Shown here in pieces: positions 22,415 to 33,300 of a DNA stretch of 64,000 bases. The notes below the pieces were generated by a model. The model had not been told where the DNA came from. It was given only the letters and a program-made list of their open reading frames with translations, and ran no database searches. The DNA is taken from positions 558,001-622,000 of the forward strand of contig JAGTJL010000025.1 in assembly GCA_020746875.1 (NCBI GenBank), given 5' to 3'. The stretch is from Rhexocercosporidium sp. MPI-PUGE-AT-0058. Its lineage: Eukaryota > Ascomycota > Leotiomycetes > Helotiales. Position numbers and translations under genes: made by a program. Position 1 is the stretch's first letter, and each line of letters starts with the position of its first letter.

Positions 22415-22948
22415 ATTCTGAACGCTGCAAGGCGGCAGCTAAAGTCGATTCCTGAAAGCAAGTCTATCATGACCGCGCCTTCATTCTCAATACTCGTCTT
22501 CAGCTTCGACTTTAATTGAGGTCCTACTTGGTACGAAAAAGTTGAAAACTGCGTCATATTGAGTCATGTAGGTGAAGTTCTGACCATGTACCTCGAGGGA
22601 GGCCGTCCGTGGTGAATAGCTGCTTCCTGTTCTAGAGCTTGCTTACTCTCGCTTGCAATAACTTGTCAAGTACAACAGAGTTGTCCTGCCTCATCTCAAC
22701 TAGAACACCTTGAGTTTTCAACATCATCGCGAAGAACTTCTGCTCCACCTTCTTTCACTCTCCTACAGTGACCTTGGTCAATTTATCTTCACACAGGTAA
22801 GCCTCGTCTTCCAATTTGGAGCTATCAAGCCAATCATGATACATTCTCGCTGCAAGAAATCACTCCGTACTAGATTTCCTACGCCGACGAGGGTCTTTTT
22901 GAAGTCTATGTGCCAAGTGCACATTATCTCTCTCTAGGACAACTTATC
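22415..22948. other. intergenic, no intact gene seen
   Basis: 534 bp between the MDR gene and the decayed gene starting at 22949. It probably includes the relic promoter of the latter, with a pyrimidine-rich stretch near 22690-22790. Confidence 0.4.
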
Positions 22949-23763
22949 ATGGTTACGGCAAAACAGCTCCGAGTCAATCTTGGCAAGCCATTACCCAAGC
23001 TGAATACACACGAGTGTGTTTACGTTCACCAAGGTAACGACGAAGAGGATTTGGAGATCACCTCCAAGAGTAATATCAGAGTGGTGAGTTCAACACCATC
23101 CATCATATCCTTGACAGCTGCTGATGCGGATGAAAAGCCCGAAGATGGTACCACCTACGACCTACCTCCAAACCCGGGTACCTTCCCTCTCTACAATGTT
23201 GTTCGCTACAAGGAATCTCTACCAGAGGCGATGATGCTCAAGGGTGGTTGTTTCATGCCTGTGCAGTGTAGGTTTCTCACCTTCCCAGCCATGTCAATCA
23301 TCCTCGAGAGGCGTTACCAATCCACTTATTCAGATTTTCACAGATCATGAAGCCCTCTGGATCAAGTTCACTCCACCCGGCCCTTCGCCATAAAAATGCT
23401 CCAGGGACGAATCACGCCATCAGTGTTGAGCTCGTCATGGAGATATTCGCCACTGCTCTCCGCCGAAGTCGCCTGATCCACGAGAAGAGCAGCATCCAAG
23501 ACTACGCTGTCATCAAACCCAATCACGGCGGTTAACTCTAGCTTGATGGCATTGCAAAGCTGAATGGCAAAGTAATACAATTTGTCTCTGTCCGCTCTGG
23601 ATCGGGATACTCGGTCGAAGTCCAGATTACCAGCACCGAAACCGTTGGTGGCATTCAGATCATAGTTACGCCTATCAAGCGTGGCCCAACTCAGTTCATC
23701 TACATCAAACGCTTGAGTAAAGGCCCTCTGCGAGATCTCGAAGACGGACGGTGCTCCTGTTGA
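22949..23763 (+). pseudogene. decayed gene of an uncharacterised filamentous-fungal family (GSGYSVE/LDGIA type)
   Basis: Starting MVTAKQLRVNLGKPLPKL, the frame runs to 23267, then a 76-nt intron (GTAGGT donor, TTTTCACAG acceptor) leads to HEALWIKFTP. The reading must then jump frame twice to continue: near 23376 to give RPFAIKMLQGRI and near 23412 to give AISVELVMEIFATALRR. Each jump equals a 1-nt deletion. Two in-frame stops follow, TAA 23533 and TAG 23539, exactly where the family pattern expects Gln-Leu-Trp-Leu before DGIA. The rest reads FVSVRSGSGYSVEVQIT and GGIQIIVTPIKRGP to a TGA at 23761. I know similar proteins as common, unnamed fungal proteins, sometimes with a ubiquitin-like tail. 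The function is unknown. Four separate lesions make an intact product very unlikely. Confidence 0.75.
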
Positions 23764-24642
23764 GCAGATGGGACTTCTCTACAACAGTTGACGCCTTAAG
23801 AAGAGTTAGCTTTCCCTCTTCCCTCTCTATGACATAACAGACTGACCTTACTAGACCATCTTTTATCCCTCTACGGAATCCCAGTTGTAAGTCCCAATAT
23901 CCTTTCTCCGGCAGGGGGCAGCATGGCAGGAGCTGCGCTCGACATATCATTCGGGCAAAGACTTCACTGGCGCAGAGGAGTTTTCCTCCTTTCAGCATTG
24001 ACCTGGATACTGATCCACTTAAATTAGATCGTGTTCTGGCATATGCCAGCCACTTCTCTCTTCCTCCCACTTGTCTATTTCCTTTTCATTCATTTCCATA
24101 CTGGGAGGAACTTTCGTGCCCGCGCGATAAGGTATGTTGAATCCATGGTTGGATGATTCTCTACTTCATATCTTCACGGCCAACGTCTTCCAGCTTCGGT
24201 GTCCTGATTTCCTTGGCATATGCGGCTATGGGGGGCAAGGAGTAGGTCTGGACTAGCCTCATGGTCGGCGTCTTCTAGCTTCAGGGTCCTGGCGTCTTTG
24301 CCTGCGTGGTGGATGGTGTGCTGGCAGTAATGGGATAGTCCCAAGTTCTCAGCGCGGATTCATGTAGGCAAGATAACTTCCAATTATGAATTGACTAACG
24401 AATGCCACAAGATGATGATGGTGAGTTGTACCGTATTTAATGTTGTGATGTGAAGATTTGTAAAGGGGCCTCGCTTGTGTTGATATTTACCCCGTAAGCG
24501 AGTGGAGCGATTTTAGAAGGGAGGTTTGGCGAGGTCATTGTCTATCTTGTTGAAGTTTATTCCTTGGAAGTTGGAGCCTAGCGTATAACACCTGGCTATT
24601 AAAGCGTCGGCATGTAAGTGTCTCTAGTCATATACATCTATG
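23764..24642. other. intergenic with a coding-like remnant
   Basis: The forward frame 23836-24028 encodes a protein-like stretch (LLSLYGIPVVSPNIL, then MAGAALDISFGQ and a hydrophobic VFLLSALTWILIHL) ending at a TAG. It could be a tail fragment of the decayed gene upstream or of another lost gene. The remaining 600 bp shows nothing. Confidence 0.4.
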
Positions 24643-25942
24643 TCACTCAGTTTCTAATCTACATTCCTGCACCCCTCTAACCACTTCTCCCTCACCCTCA
24701 TCTTCACTATCGCTCTCCTCCCCCGGCCTCTGCATCTCCACCCCACCTTCCATCATGCCCTTCCAATTCTCCGCAAACTCACGCATACTGCTCTCGCCTC
24801 CCAGACTTGCGTCTACGACATCTCTTGGCAGCTTATGCGCGCTATACTGCGGACTGGCGAAGCTATATGCCTCTGGGTCATCTTTCCGTACTAGTCGCAT
24901 CTCAGGCTTCCAAATTAGTTCTTCCACCTCCTCATCCTCGTGGGATGTATCCTCATCACTGCTTGATTGAGGAAGCGATGGATTTGCTGATGAATCCGGG
25001 ATCCCGAGAAGTGGTTTGGGGAGCGGCATAGTGAGGAGTTCGAGCCAGGAGAAGAGGAGGGGATCAGTGCGTGCTGCCCAGGGATTGATATCCACCAGAC
25101 GAACTTTATCATATGGTTCCGGCAGATAGACATCAAAAACAAAACTCCCATCCGGGAAAGTATCTTTCAGCGTCTTCTCGAAATAAGCCAAGATCGTATC
25201 TCGTAACCGGTCTCGCAACGGGAACAAGAAATCGAAATGGTTGAGGTCGCGCTGGCAGATACCGATTATGCGTCTATCTTTTACGAAACAGCGGAATTCG
25301 CAGGATGGGTTCACTTTGAACCATTTGCGGAGGACGAGGACGTAGGGTATGTCTTCTTGCTTGAGGGTGTCGTCATCGGCGCAGTCGTCGAAGGCGTGTT
25401 CGAGGTCGTGGGTTATGAAGTCGGAGGATTTCAGGAGGAGATAGATGTCATTTGGGGTGGCGCATTCCATGCTGTTCTTCTTCATGCTGATCCATGTTGC
25501 GTCTTTTGGGGCGGACCAGTTGAGTTTGGGAGCTACGAGACCACCGAGTTCGTCGATTGTGGAGAATATTTGTTCGTGGATGGAGGAGAAGGCGAGAGAG
25601 GGGTCTGGGGTTGGATCGGAGTCCCATCCGTCACTTGTGATGTTGTTGTTGTACGTTGATGGGGGAGGGAAGGTGGGTGTCTCGTTGGGTAAGACGATTC
25701 CATCTTCGCGGAGGTAGGAGAGGAAGGCGGGGGAGAGGGGGATTATGCGGGATTTGAGAGCTGAGGTACGGTATCTGGAAATGTTAGAATATAATATCTT
25801 TGAAGAGAGAATTCGTATACTTCGGATGCCAGAAATTGTAGGAACAGTGCAGAATATGTGATTTGGTGACTGGCTCGAAGGGGAGCTTGGTGAGGGGTTC
25901 TGGCTCTGGCTGAGGACCGTTTGTTGACTCTAAAGCTGGCAT
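24643..25942 (-). CDS. cdc123: Cdc123 (D123 family), eIF2 assembly factor
   Basis: Minus-strand exons 25942-25821 and 25774-24643 give 417 residues. The N-terminus reads [20 protein letters not shown] and continues across the intron as [16 protein letters not shown]. Hallmark D123 segments are [39 protein letters not shown] and [14 protein letters not shown], which belong to the ATP-grasp fold. The tail is acidic and Ser/Glu rich. Cdc123 binds ATP and the eIF2 gamma subunit and promotes assembly of the eIF2 heterotrimer in the cytosol, so the gene is expected to be essential. It diverges from cwc21 by 310 bp. Confidence 0.93.
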
Positions 25943-26252
25943 TTTCTATTCAAATATTCAAGTGGCGTTAAATTTTTGTATATTTGAGTGAAATTGAAGA
26001 GACTTGGGAAAAGAAGAGCTTTATCACTCCAGGATATGTATGTATATATTGAGTCACATTCAATGGAGGGGCAATTTCCATCTCCCGCAATAAATAAAGA
26101 TTCTGCCGCGCTAGCGCTACACCGCCTTCATTCTCAATTACCTTATTCTGTAGCCACTTCCAGTGTCACCGACAACGATTCGTGCTCAAGATTCAAGGTC
26201 GCTCCTCGACTTAAACGACTCATTTGCTTTCTTCCAAGAACACCACACAGCC
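25943..26252. promoter_or_regulatory. bidirectional promoter, cdc123 / cwc21
   Basis: 310 bp between the two start codons of a translation factor and a splicing factor. It is AT-rich near 25950-26000 and pyrimidine-rich before the cwc21 ATG. No specific motif is identified. Confidence 0.4.
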
Positions 26253-26817
26253 ATGTCTTCAAATGTCGGTCTCTCCACCCCTAGAGGTAGTGGTACATCC
26301 GGCTATGTCCAGCGCAACCTCGCACATCTCAAACCCCGCGATCAAGGCAAACCATACTCGACCGACCTCGACAGCTTGAAGCACCGCCAGCGGCAACCGG
26401 ACAAGGACATCTTGGAGCATGATCGCAAGCGCGAGATTGAGGTGAAGGTGTTTGAGCTAAGGGACTTGTTGGAGGATGAGGGGTATGTTCTTCTGTTCTT
26501 TTTTCTTCAATATGTTCAGGTCTCGAGTAGATCCTAATTGTTTTCGTGATAGAGTCGACGAGGACGAGATCGAGGAACAGACCGGTGCGTTAAGGAAGAA
26601 GCTACTGAAGGAGAGCGAGAGGGGAGGCGGATCGACGAAGAAGGGACTGAAGATGCATCAGGTTCATGAGCTTGCAGAGGCGAAGATCAAGCAGGATGAT
26701 AGGTTTAGGAACGCGTTGGGTATCAGCAAGAATTATGAGGAGGGGAGTCATTGGAAGAAGCAAGAGGAGAGACTCAAGGCTGCGGCTGAGAAGTCGGTCA
26801 AGGACGAGGAGAAGTGA
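26253..26817 (+). CDS. cwc21: Cwc21, pre-mRNA splicing factor (cwf21 domain)
   Basis: Exons 26253-26482 and 26553-26817 give 164 residues. The N-terminus VGLSTPRGSGTSGYVQRNLA is the highly conserved start of the Cwc21/SRRM2 family. The cwf21 domain follows (ILEHDRKREIEVKVFELRDL to DEDEIEEQTGALRKKLL), and the rest is charged and helical. Cwc21 sits in the active spliceosome next to Prp8 and Snu114 and fine-tunes splice-site choice. The protein lacks the long RS tail of the animal homologue, as in other fungi. Confidence 0.92.
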
Positions 26818-26995
26818 AGCTACTTCTGATGGGCATGACGGGCGTTTGGTGGATCATGGCGTTGGCAGAGGATCAGATACCGTTTTTCTTCCTATGTGGC
26901 TCCTCTTTGGCACATAATGGAATTTCGTCTACTCAGGTGGGTTGTACAAAAGGTGCGGATAATCAACCATTTTACAAGAGCCATCTCTAAACTCT

Positions 26996-27932
26996 CTACA
27001 GCTTATGTCTCTTCTGGCCATTCGCAATCTTCTGAAATTCAGCTTGCGGGATCCCAGCAGTGAACCTTTCCAACCCAGCAAACACCTCCGCCACGCCCTG
27101 CGCATCCATCATCTCCGTCTCAGGCTTCCTAATCAGCGCTTTGATCTTCGTTAAACTCGAGCCGATGAGATGGTCCCCCAGACGATTCTCAATCTCCTCG
27201 AACACCAACTGCCTGAACTTCTCGTCCTCGCCCTTCCCACAATTGAAGATCTTGTTCACGAACCCGACTTGCAAGAGTTCTTCGGCTGGGATCCGTTTAC
27301 TCATGATGAGAGCTTCGTTGGCTTTGCTTATCCCGAGACGTTGGACGAAGGCTCTGGATGCACCACCTTCGGCTACGAGACCGAGGGAGGAGAAGGGTGT
27401 GAGGAGGAAGGTGGAGGGGACGCAGTAGATGAAATCTGAGAAAGCGATGAGGGCGGCTGAGAGCCCTACAGCGGGGCCATTGAGAGCTGTGATCAGGATC
27501 TTGGGGTGAGTGTAGAAGGCGTGGGTGATGTTGAGGTTGTTCGAGACGAAGGTTTGGAGCCAATGCTTCCCGACATCGGTTCCTTCTGGCAATTCCCTTG
27601 AGATACTCACATCTGCACCGCTGATGGTTGTCAGTCAAGAGACTTCATGGCTTGCTACTTTCTTATAGTCAAACTCAAACTCAAACTTACGCAGAGAAGT
27701 ACCGGCCTAGAGAAAATGTCAGCAATAGAAATTTAAGAAACAGAAACTCTCATTCAGACTTACCCTTCGCAGTCAGAACCGTAATAGTGACATCATCATT
27801 CGCCGCAACCTCTCTCATGTATTTCGCAATCTGGTAGTATTCATCTTGCGTCAAGGCGTTGAGTTTATGCTGTTTGTCGATTGTGATCACGGCGATCTTG
27901 CCTCTGATCTCGAGGGATATCGGGGTGGACAT
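26996..27932 (-). CDS. eci1: peroxisomal enoyl-CoA hydratase/isomerase family protein, Eci1-like
   Basis: Minus-strand exons 27932-27764, 27706-27691 and 27620-26996 give 269 residues. The middle exon is only 16 nt and is required to build GRYFSAGADVS, the oxyanion-hole motif. ALNGPAVGLSAAL gives the second oxyanion segment. EGGASRAFVQRLG puts a Glu (about 146) where delta3,delta2-enoyl-CoA isomerases have their catalytic acid. The protein ends in HKL, a variant type-1 peroxisomal targeting signal like the HRL of yeast Eci1. It likely shifts double bonds during beta-oxidation of unsaturated fatty acids in peroxisomes. It is head-to-head with pet100. Confidence 0.88.
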
Positions 27933-28310
27933 CTTAGCCTAGCTTTACTGCTGAATATAAACAAAGCGAGTATGACAGATTTCTAATAGCGAAATTGACT
28001 TTGTGATGCCGGTATGAACGTTGTAAATAAAGGAAGTGAAACCAGGCGAGTGAGACTGTGGGGTAGTGCAGCGTGCAGCTACTTGAGCCGATCGAGCCTC
28101 GGTCTGGAATTTAAGGTTTGGTACTGTGAGGCAGTAGGGGTTTACTAATCGACCAGAGTCGCAGCCTTGTGAAGTGAGGCATCAAAATTTCGATGTCGAT
28201 ATCGAACCATCATTGTCCCTAGTGTTTTCAAATCCCGATTCAAGGAAACTCACTACAACCCAACCTTCACAAATCCAATCCTAGAATTATCCTTTCCCTA
28301 AGCTCCCGAA
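27933..28310. promoter_or_regulatory. divergent promoter region, eci1-like / pet100
   Basis: 378 bp between start codons. It serves a peroxisomal beta-oxidation gene and a respiratory assembly gene. No specific regulatory motif was recognised. Confidence 0.4.
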
Positions 28311-28667
28311 ATGGGTGGTCCCAATCTAGAAGTCTTCAAGGTAAATTGCTCCCTTCTCAGTTCTTTTGCCAAAGGATCATGGCTCTAACACATCCTCTAG
28401 TTCGGCATGTACATCATGTTCCCCATCGCCATAATGTACTACTACGGCACGAACCTCGACAAGCGCTTCGCGGTGCCGGATTTCTGGCCCAAGCCGGAGC
28501 AGACGAATAGGATCCCGTTTGACAAGGAGGAGATTCACAGTGAGCTGGAGAGGTTGAGGCAGAGGAGGATGTATTTGAGGAGTAAGAGGTTGGAGCAGGA
28601 GGGTGGGCTGGGGAGGGGAATGGGGAGGGAGAGGGAAGTGGTTCTTGAGATTCGAGGGTGCAATTGA
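28311..28667 (+). CDS. pet100: Pet100, cytochrome c oxidase assembly factor
   Basis: Exons 28311-28340 (ten codons, MGGPNLEVFK) and 28401-28667 give 98 residues. The second exon begins FGMYIMFPIAIMYYYGTNLD, a single membrane span, followed by RFAVPDFWPKPEQTNRIPF and a charged helical tail. Both blocks are diagnostic of Pet100, an inner-mitochondrial-membrane protein that chaperones a late subcomplex of complex IV. The size is normal. The first intron is 60 nt. It converges on the TACO1-like gene, another mitochondrial factor. Confidence 0.93.
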
Positions 28668-28974
28668 GCAGTGGAGAGAGGAAAGTGACGATTCTACGCA
28701 GAGAGCGGAGGGGAGGGTATCCAGACATGGAGCGGCAGAGAGATGGGAGAAGACACTCTCTGATCTTCTTCGTGTATACGGATGCTAATGCTGGTGACGG
28801 AGGAACAAACATGAAAAGGGCGTTGGCATTCAAGGCGTCACGGGCATATGCGTGGAAACACTCCGTTCTGAAAGATTATGAGAAGAGGGGCATGAACATG
28901 GACATCATCCATTGCTTTTGTACAATATTCTACAGATGTGAATCTACCTGTTGTACAAATCCAACCCAACCAAT
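28668..28974. other. convergent intergenic region
   Basis: 307 bp between two stop codons. Purine-rich on the + strand up to about 28760. No gene seen. Confidence 0.4.
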
Positions 28975-29962
28975 CTATGCGTCTAATTTGTCCTGTAAAT
29001 CCTCCCAGACCTCATCCGCCAGACTTCCCTGAGCAACATTCGCATACACACCCTGCACATTCGGATTATCCCTCAGCTCCGCAATGAACGTCGTCAATGC
29101 TGTCACCGCATCTTCAGACTCTAGTGGAACTTTCGTGTCCTCATTTGCATCCCATATGATATCCGCGCTCTCGACTTTCAAGCCATGGCTCTTCAATAGA
29201 GCTTCCGCCGTAGCAGTGGTCTTGTTCGGTTCCGTCCACACCACAATACTACCGTCTTCATCCGTCTCGACGTCTTCCGCACCAGCTTCAATAGCAGCAT
29301 CCAGCACTTCATCAACACCCTTCGTCTCATCTGCCTCGAACGCAACCCGTCCTTTTTTCTGGAACAGGTACCCCGTAGGCGTCACACTGCCACCATGTCT
29401 CTTGACGATAAATCGCAGATCCATCAATGTCCTTGCCCGGTTATCCGTCTCGCTCTCGATGATCATGGCGACTGTCGGCGGGACGATGACTTCTAGCGTA
29501 ATACTCTCGAGCGTTGCGCCACTTGCGGATTTGCCCTGCCCGCGCGCAATGGCTCCTTCTAATAGCGCTTTAGGGAATCCAGCTGCGAAGCGTAAGTCTC
29601 TTTCTACATCTGCAATGAAGGGTGTCTACCCTCAAGTACCTTTCTTTGCGGCTGCCAGGATGGCTGCTAGTCGGTAGTTGTTTGTGACATCTGGACCCCA
29701 TACTGCCATTCAGTTTAGCTTAGCTCCTATATTCGACTCCTAGGCTGTCCGCAAACGTACACTTTGATGCTAATGCGATCTCGCGGGAGAAATTGGAGCG
29801 CTGCACGTTCTTTTTTGCGTCGACGGCGCCTTTGTCGTGCTTGATCTTCGACCATCTGCTATGGCCTGATTGTATGGATGTGGTGGTTGAGAAGACGCAT
29901 TTGGAACATATGAAGTCTTTCTGGCGGAGGATTGGGCGGAGACTTCTAGCGGATGTAGCCAT
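28975..29962 (-). CDS. TACO1/YebC-family mitochondrial translation factor
   Basis: Minus-strand exons 29962-29761, 29702-29640 and 29582-28975 give 290 residues. A basic, Ser/Thr-rich N-terminus (about 30 residues) looks like a mitochondrial presequence. It is followed by the family signature GHSRWSKIKHDKGAVDAKK. The second and third exons rebuild SKLWGPDVTNNYRLAAILAA and KKAGFPKALLEGAIARGQGK. Later blocks include NRARTLMDLRFIVKRHGGS and FQKKGRVAFE. In animals TACO1 activates translation of COX1, and bacterial YebC relieves ribosome stalling. The fungal protein should act in the mitochondrial matrix. It diverges from laa1 by 358 bp. Confidence 0.9.
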
Positions 29963-30320
29963 GACGAATTGGAGGCTTGATTGAATGATGAAAATGTACA
30001 GTGAAGTGTGGTGAAATGCGTATATAGAAGTTCACGACAGCAACGAACAATCAATTGAAGCTCGAGAAATAAAGTTCTCCCGGGATTCTGCCGATGCTCG
30101 AGCTCAACGACGACCCCTGATTTGCCGAACCCAAGGCGCAAGCAAGATAATCGAGTGGCCTGGCCTTGTCTGGGGTACAGTAGGAGACAGTGAGTGTTGA
30201 CTTGAGCCTCGAATCTCAAAAAGGAGACCAAACAGCAAGATAACCGGTCACCACAATTCACACGTCCATCCACTTCCTTTCTGCAAATCTCCCTCCCTCT
30301 CTCCTCCCCTCGACGTGTCA
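29963..30320. promoter_or_regulatory. divergent promoter region, TACO1-like / laa1
   Basis: 358 bp between start codons, with a C/T-rich stretch (30260-30310) just before the laa1 ATG. No specific motif recognised. Confidence 0.4.
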
Positions 30321-33300
30321 ATGTCCTCAACTCCACGCCCAAGCTCTCACAATGGCTCCAGCGAAGCTCCCCCGCCGCGCGAGCCATCATCCAACCCTGA
30401 ACTCGATCTAAAGAAGCTCCAAGCCCTCCCCTCCGAACAGCAAGACATCTACCTTCTCACCTTCGTCTCAACCCTCACCAAACATGTCGAAAGCCTCGAG
30501 CCAGATGACTGTACCGCCCAGCAACTCTACCTCAAGAAAGAGCTTATGCAGATCCTCAATCTGGCCGCCCCCCCGCCCACGAGAGTTATAAGGAATAATC
30601 TGGGGAGATGTTTTGGGCATATCTTGGGAAAGGGGGATAGGAAGCTACTGTTTGAGTCTATCAATGATTTGGTCAACATTGTCAGCAGTGGGAAGGCAAA
30701 GACTGAGGCTGATCTGCGGACTAAACATGCGGCGGTTTATTGTCTGGGAGATATTTTTGCTGCAGCAGGGGACAGTGCTATTGGACTACACCCCTTGGCA
30801 TGTTCAGCTCTGCTGAAGCTCTTGAAGCCTGCTGCGAATAATGCTGGATTGCGAGCCGCTGTCTTCAAAGCTCTGGCAAAGGTGGCCAAGATGATCGAGG
30901 GCAGCATGGACGACAATATCGCGAGGGATGTGTGGAAACAGGCCAGGACTGTTGCTTCGACTGACAAATCTGCTCTGGTCCAGGTTGCGGCTTGTCAGTG
31001 CTTGAAGCTGTTTTCAAAACATACCCCCTATTTCGACAACTCTGGCGATTTCGACAACCTTAAATCAACACTTTTCAAAACTATCGATTCGTCGAGTCCA
31101 TTAGTACGGCAAGCTGCAGCAGAGTGTCTAGCTGAGGCTATGGTCAAGAATCATTCGGAGGACCCCGTACAGGAAAATCAAATGCCCAAGATCAAAAAGA
31201 TTAAGAGGACAAACACCAAGAAATTGGATGACGATGAGGAAATCCAAAGGCCTGAGAGTCCAGGGCCGAAGAAGAGCCAAATCCTGGTTCTCACATTACC
31301 GGAAATTCTCAAGCAGCTATCGACTTTCTATGTGAAGAGCTCAACCAGTAACAAAGCCAGGGCCGGCATAGCAGTGTGCTACACCAGAATCTTCAAGAGC
31401 TTGAGCGAGAGGAACGTGGAAACGATGTACATGAAAATCGTGGACAGCCTGACTATTGACGTGTTGAGCCATCCGAATATCACTAGCAACCGATACCGAC
31501 TCCTCGCCACTCGAAGTTTCGTCCAAATCGTCCTTGAGGAAGTCATTGGGCAGTCAATCCTGGGAGAGCCCGGGCAAATAGATGCGGCAAAAGCCTTGAT
31601 CAACGATGTTTTGAAGAACTATCCCCAAGTCATCAAGGAGCGACCAGAACCCGGCAAGCATTCACTAATTGCAGTTCTAAGCGCCCTTGCATCGTTGATC
31701 AAGACTCTTGGATCTGCCTCTAATGCGTTCTCGGATAGCTGTCGAGATGGCTTGTTGCAAGTTCTCCAGCATCCAAGTTACACAGTCCAGGTGTACACAT
31801 CTTACTGTTTGCGGACTTTCACCTTGGCGTGTCCTCAGCAGCTTTTACCGTGCCTCACGATATGTATGAACAGTGTAAATCGAGAGTTGACGCTTCTTAC
31901 CACAGGGAGAAACTCTCCCCGACGATGTGTTGGATATGCAAACGGTCTATCAGCGATGATTAGCACAGCCCCTCTGCAACCACTCTACGGATCCGTTGAT
32001 GTCAATAGTCGCGTGCTGTCTCTCGCCACAGGACTTCTGAAATCATCCAGTAAGTCCGAACTCCGCATATCTAGTACTCAGATCCAAGTCGCTTGGATTT
32101 TGATAGGAGGTCTCATGTCGCTTGGACCCAATTTCGTCAAAATTCATCTTTCGCAGCTTCTTCTACTGTGGAAGAATGCTCTTCCCAAACCACTTGCAAA
32201 GGACAATACTTCGCAACGGAGCTACCTCGAGTCTTCATTTCTCACACATGTACGGGAGTGCGCTCTGGGCTCTATCCTGGCATTCCTCCAATTCAACAGC
32301 AGGCTGTTGACCGTGGACGTGTCGAAGCGCATTGCTGCTATGCTGCAAAATACGACTGCCTTTCTCAAGAGTCTGCCGTCAAAGAAGACGTCAGAAGACA
32401 TAACTCAACGCCTTTTCCCGTCGCTACAGCTTCATGACTTAGACCTCATGGTACAACGACGAGTGCTCCAATGTTACGCGAAACTGGTCAATCTCAGTCC
32501 CGCAGGTGGGAGCGAGGCATTGCTACAGTCCAATTTGCTTACGCTTGCTGTATCCTTCTTCGCAGATCCAGAAAACTACACCCCAAGCTCTTTGAGCACG
32601 TCCATTGCGAGTTCTGCTGGTAATTTTGAGACTGTCTGGGATGTAGGTGACAATTGCGGGTTTGGTGTCACTGGTCTCGTTCGGGGCTTCCAGGTTCAAA
32701 GCTTAGCTGGCCAGCATGAGAGTGACACTCAAGATGACTGGATGAAAGAAAGTGGTTCCGATAGTGCCATTTCAAAGGTCTTGCTCTCTCCGATCTGCAG
32801 CTCTCTGGAACACGACTCACTGGCTCTGTACTTGGGGGATCTAGGGAAGCTCGATGCTATGCCTGATCCACCAGCTACAGAAGTCGTCAATATCGCCATC
32901 AAGTTGTTCGCCATTGCTTTCCCACTGACGCCGCCCAAGATTCAAGAAAGTATTCTGGAGCAAGTGGCGACATTCCTGTCTGCTGGTTCCTTACAGCGGG
33001 ATCCTGGCCGGAAAGCAGCAATGAACGTTAATATAGCAACCGCGCTTTTTAGTACGCTCAAAGTCGCTGTGAAGGAGACACAATCGCCAGCCGGCGACCT
33101 TACCAACCCAGCCGTGGAAAAGCTTATGCAAGAGATCCTGCATACATTTGTCATCCATCCAGACCAATACGTACGAAGTATTGGATATGAAGCCCTGGCA
33201 CGGCTTTGTAACAGCTCGGGAAATTCTTTCACGAATGGAGAGATCAAGTATCTCGTCGACACCATTGTTGGGAATCGTGAACCTAGTGCGAGAGCCGGTT

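Noticed and set aside
25237..25659. 140-codon forward ORF, acidic and Val/Gly rich
   Set aside because: Mirror of the Cdc123 coding strand. Cdc123 family blocks cover the same bases on the minus strand.
29084..29677. 197-codon forward ORF rich in Ser
   Set aside because: Antisense shadow of the TACO1-like gene, crossing its intron without splice logic.
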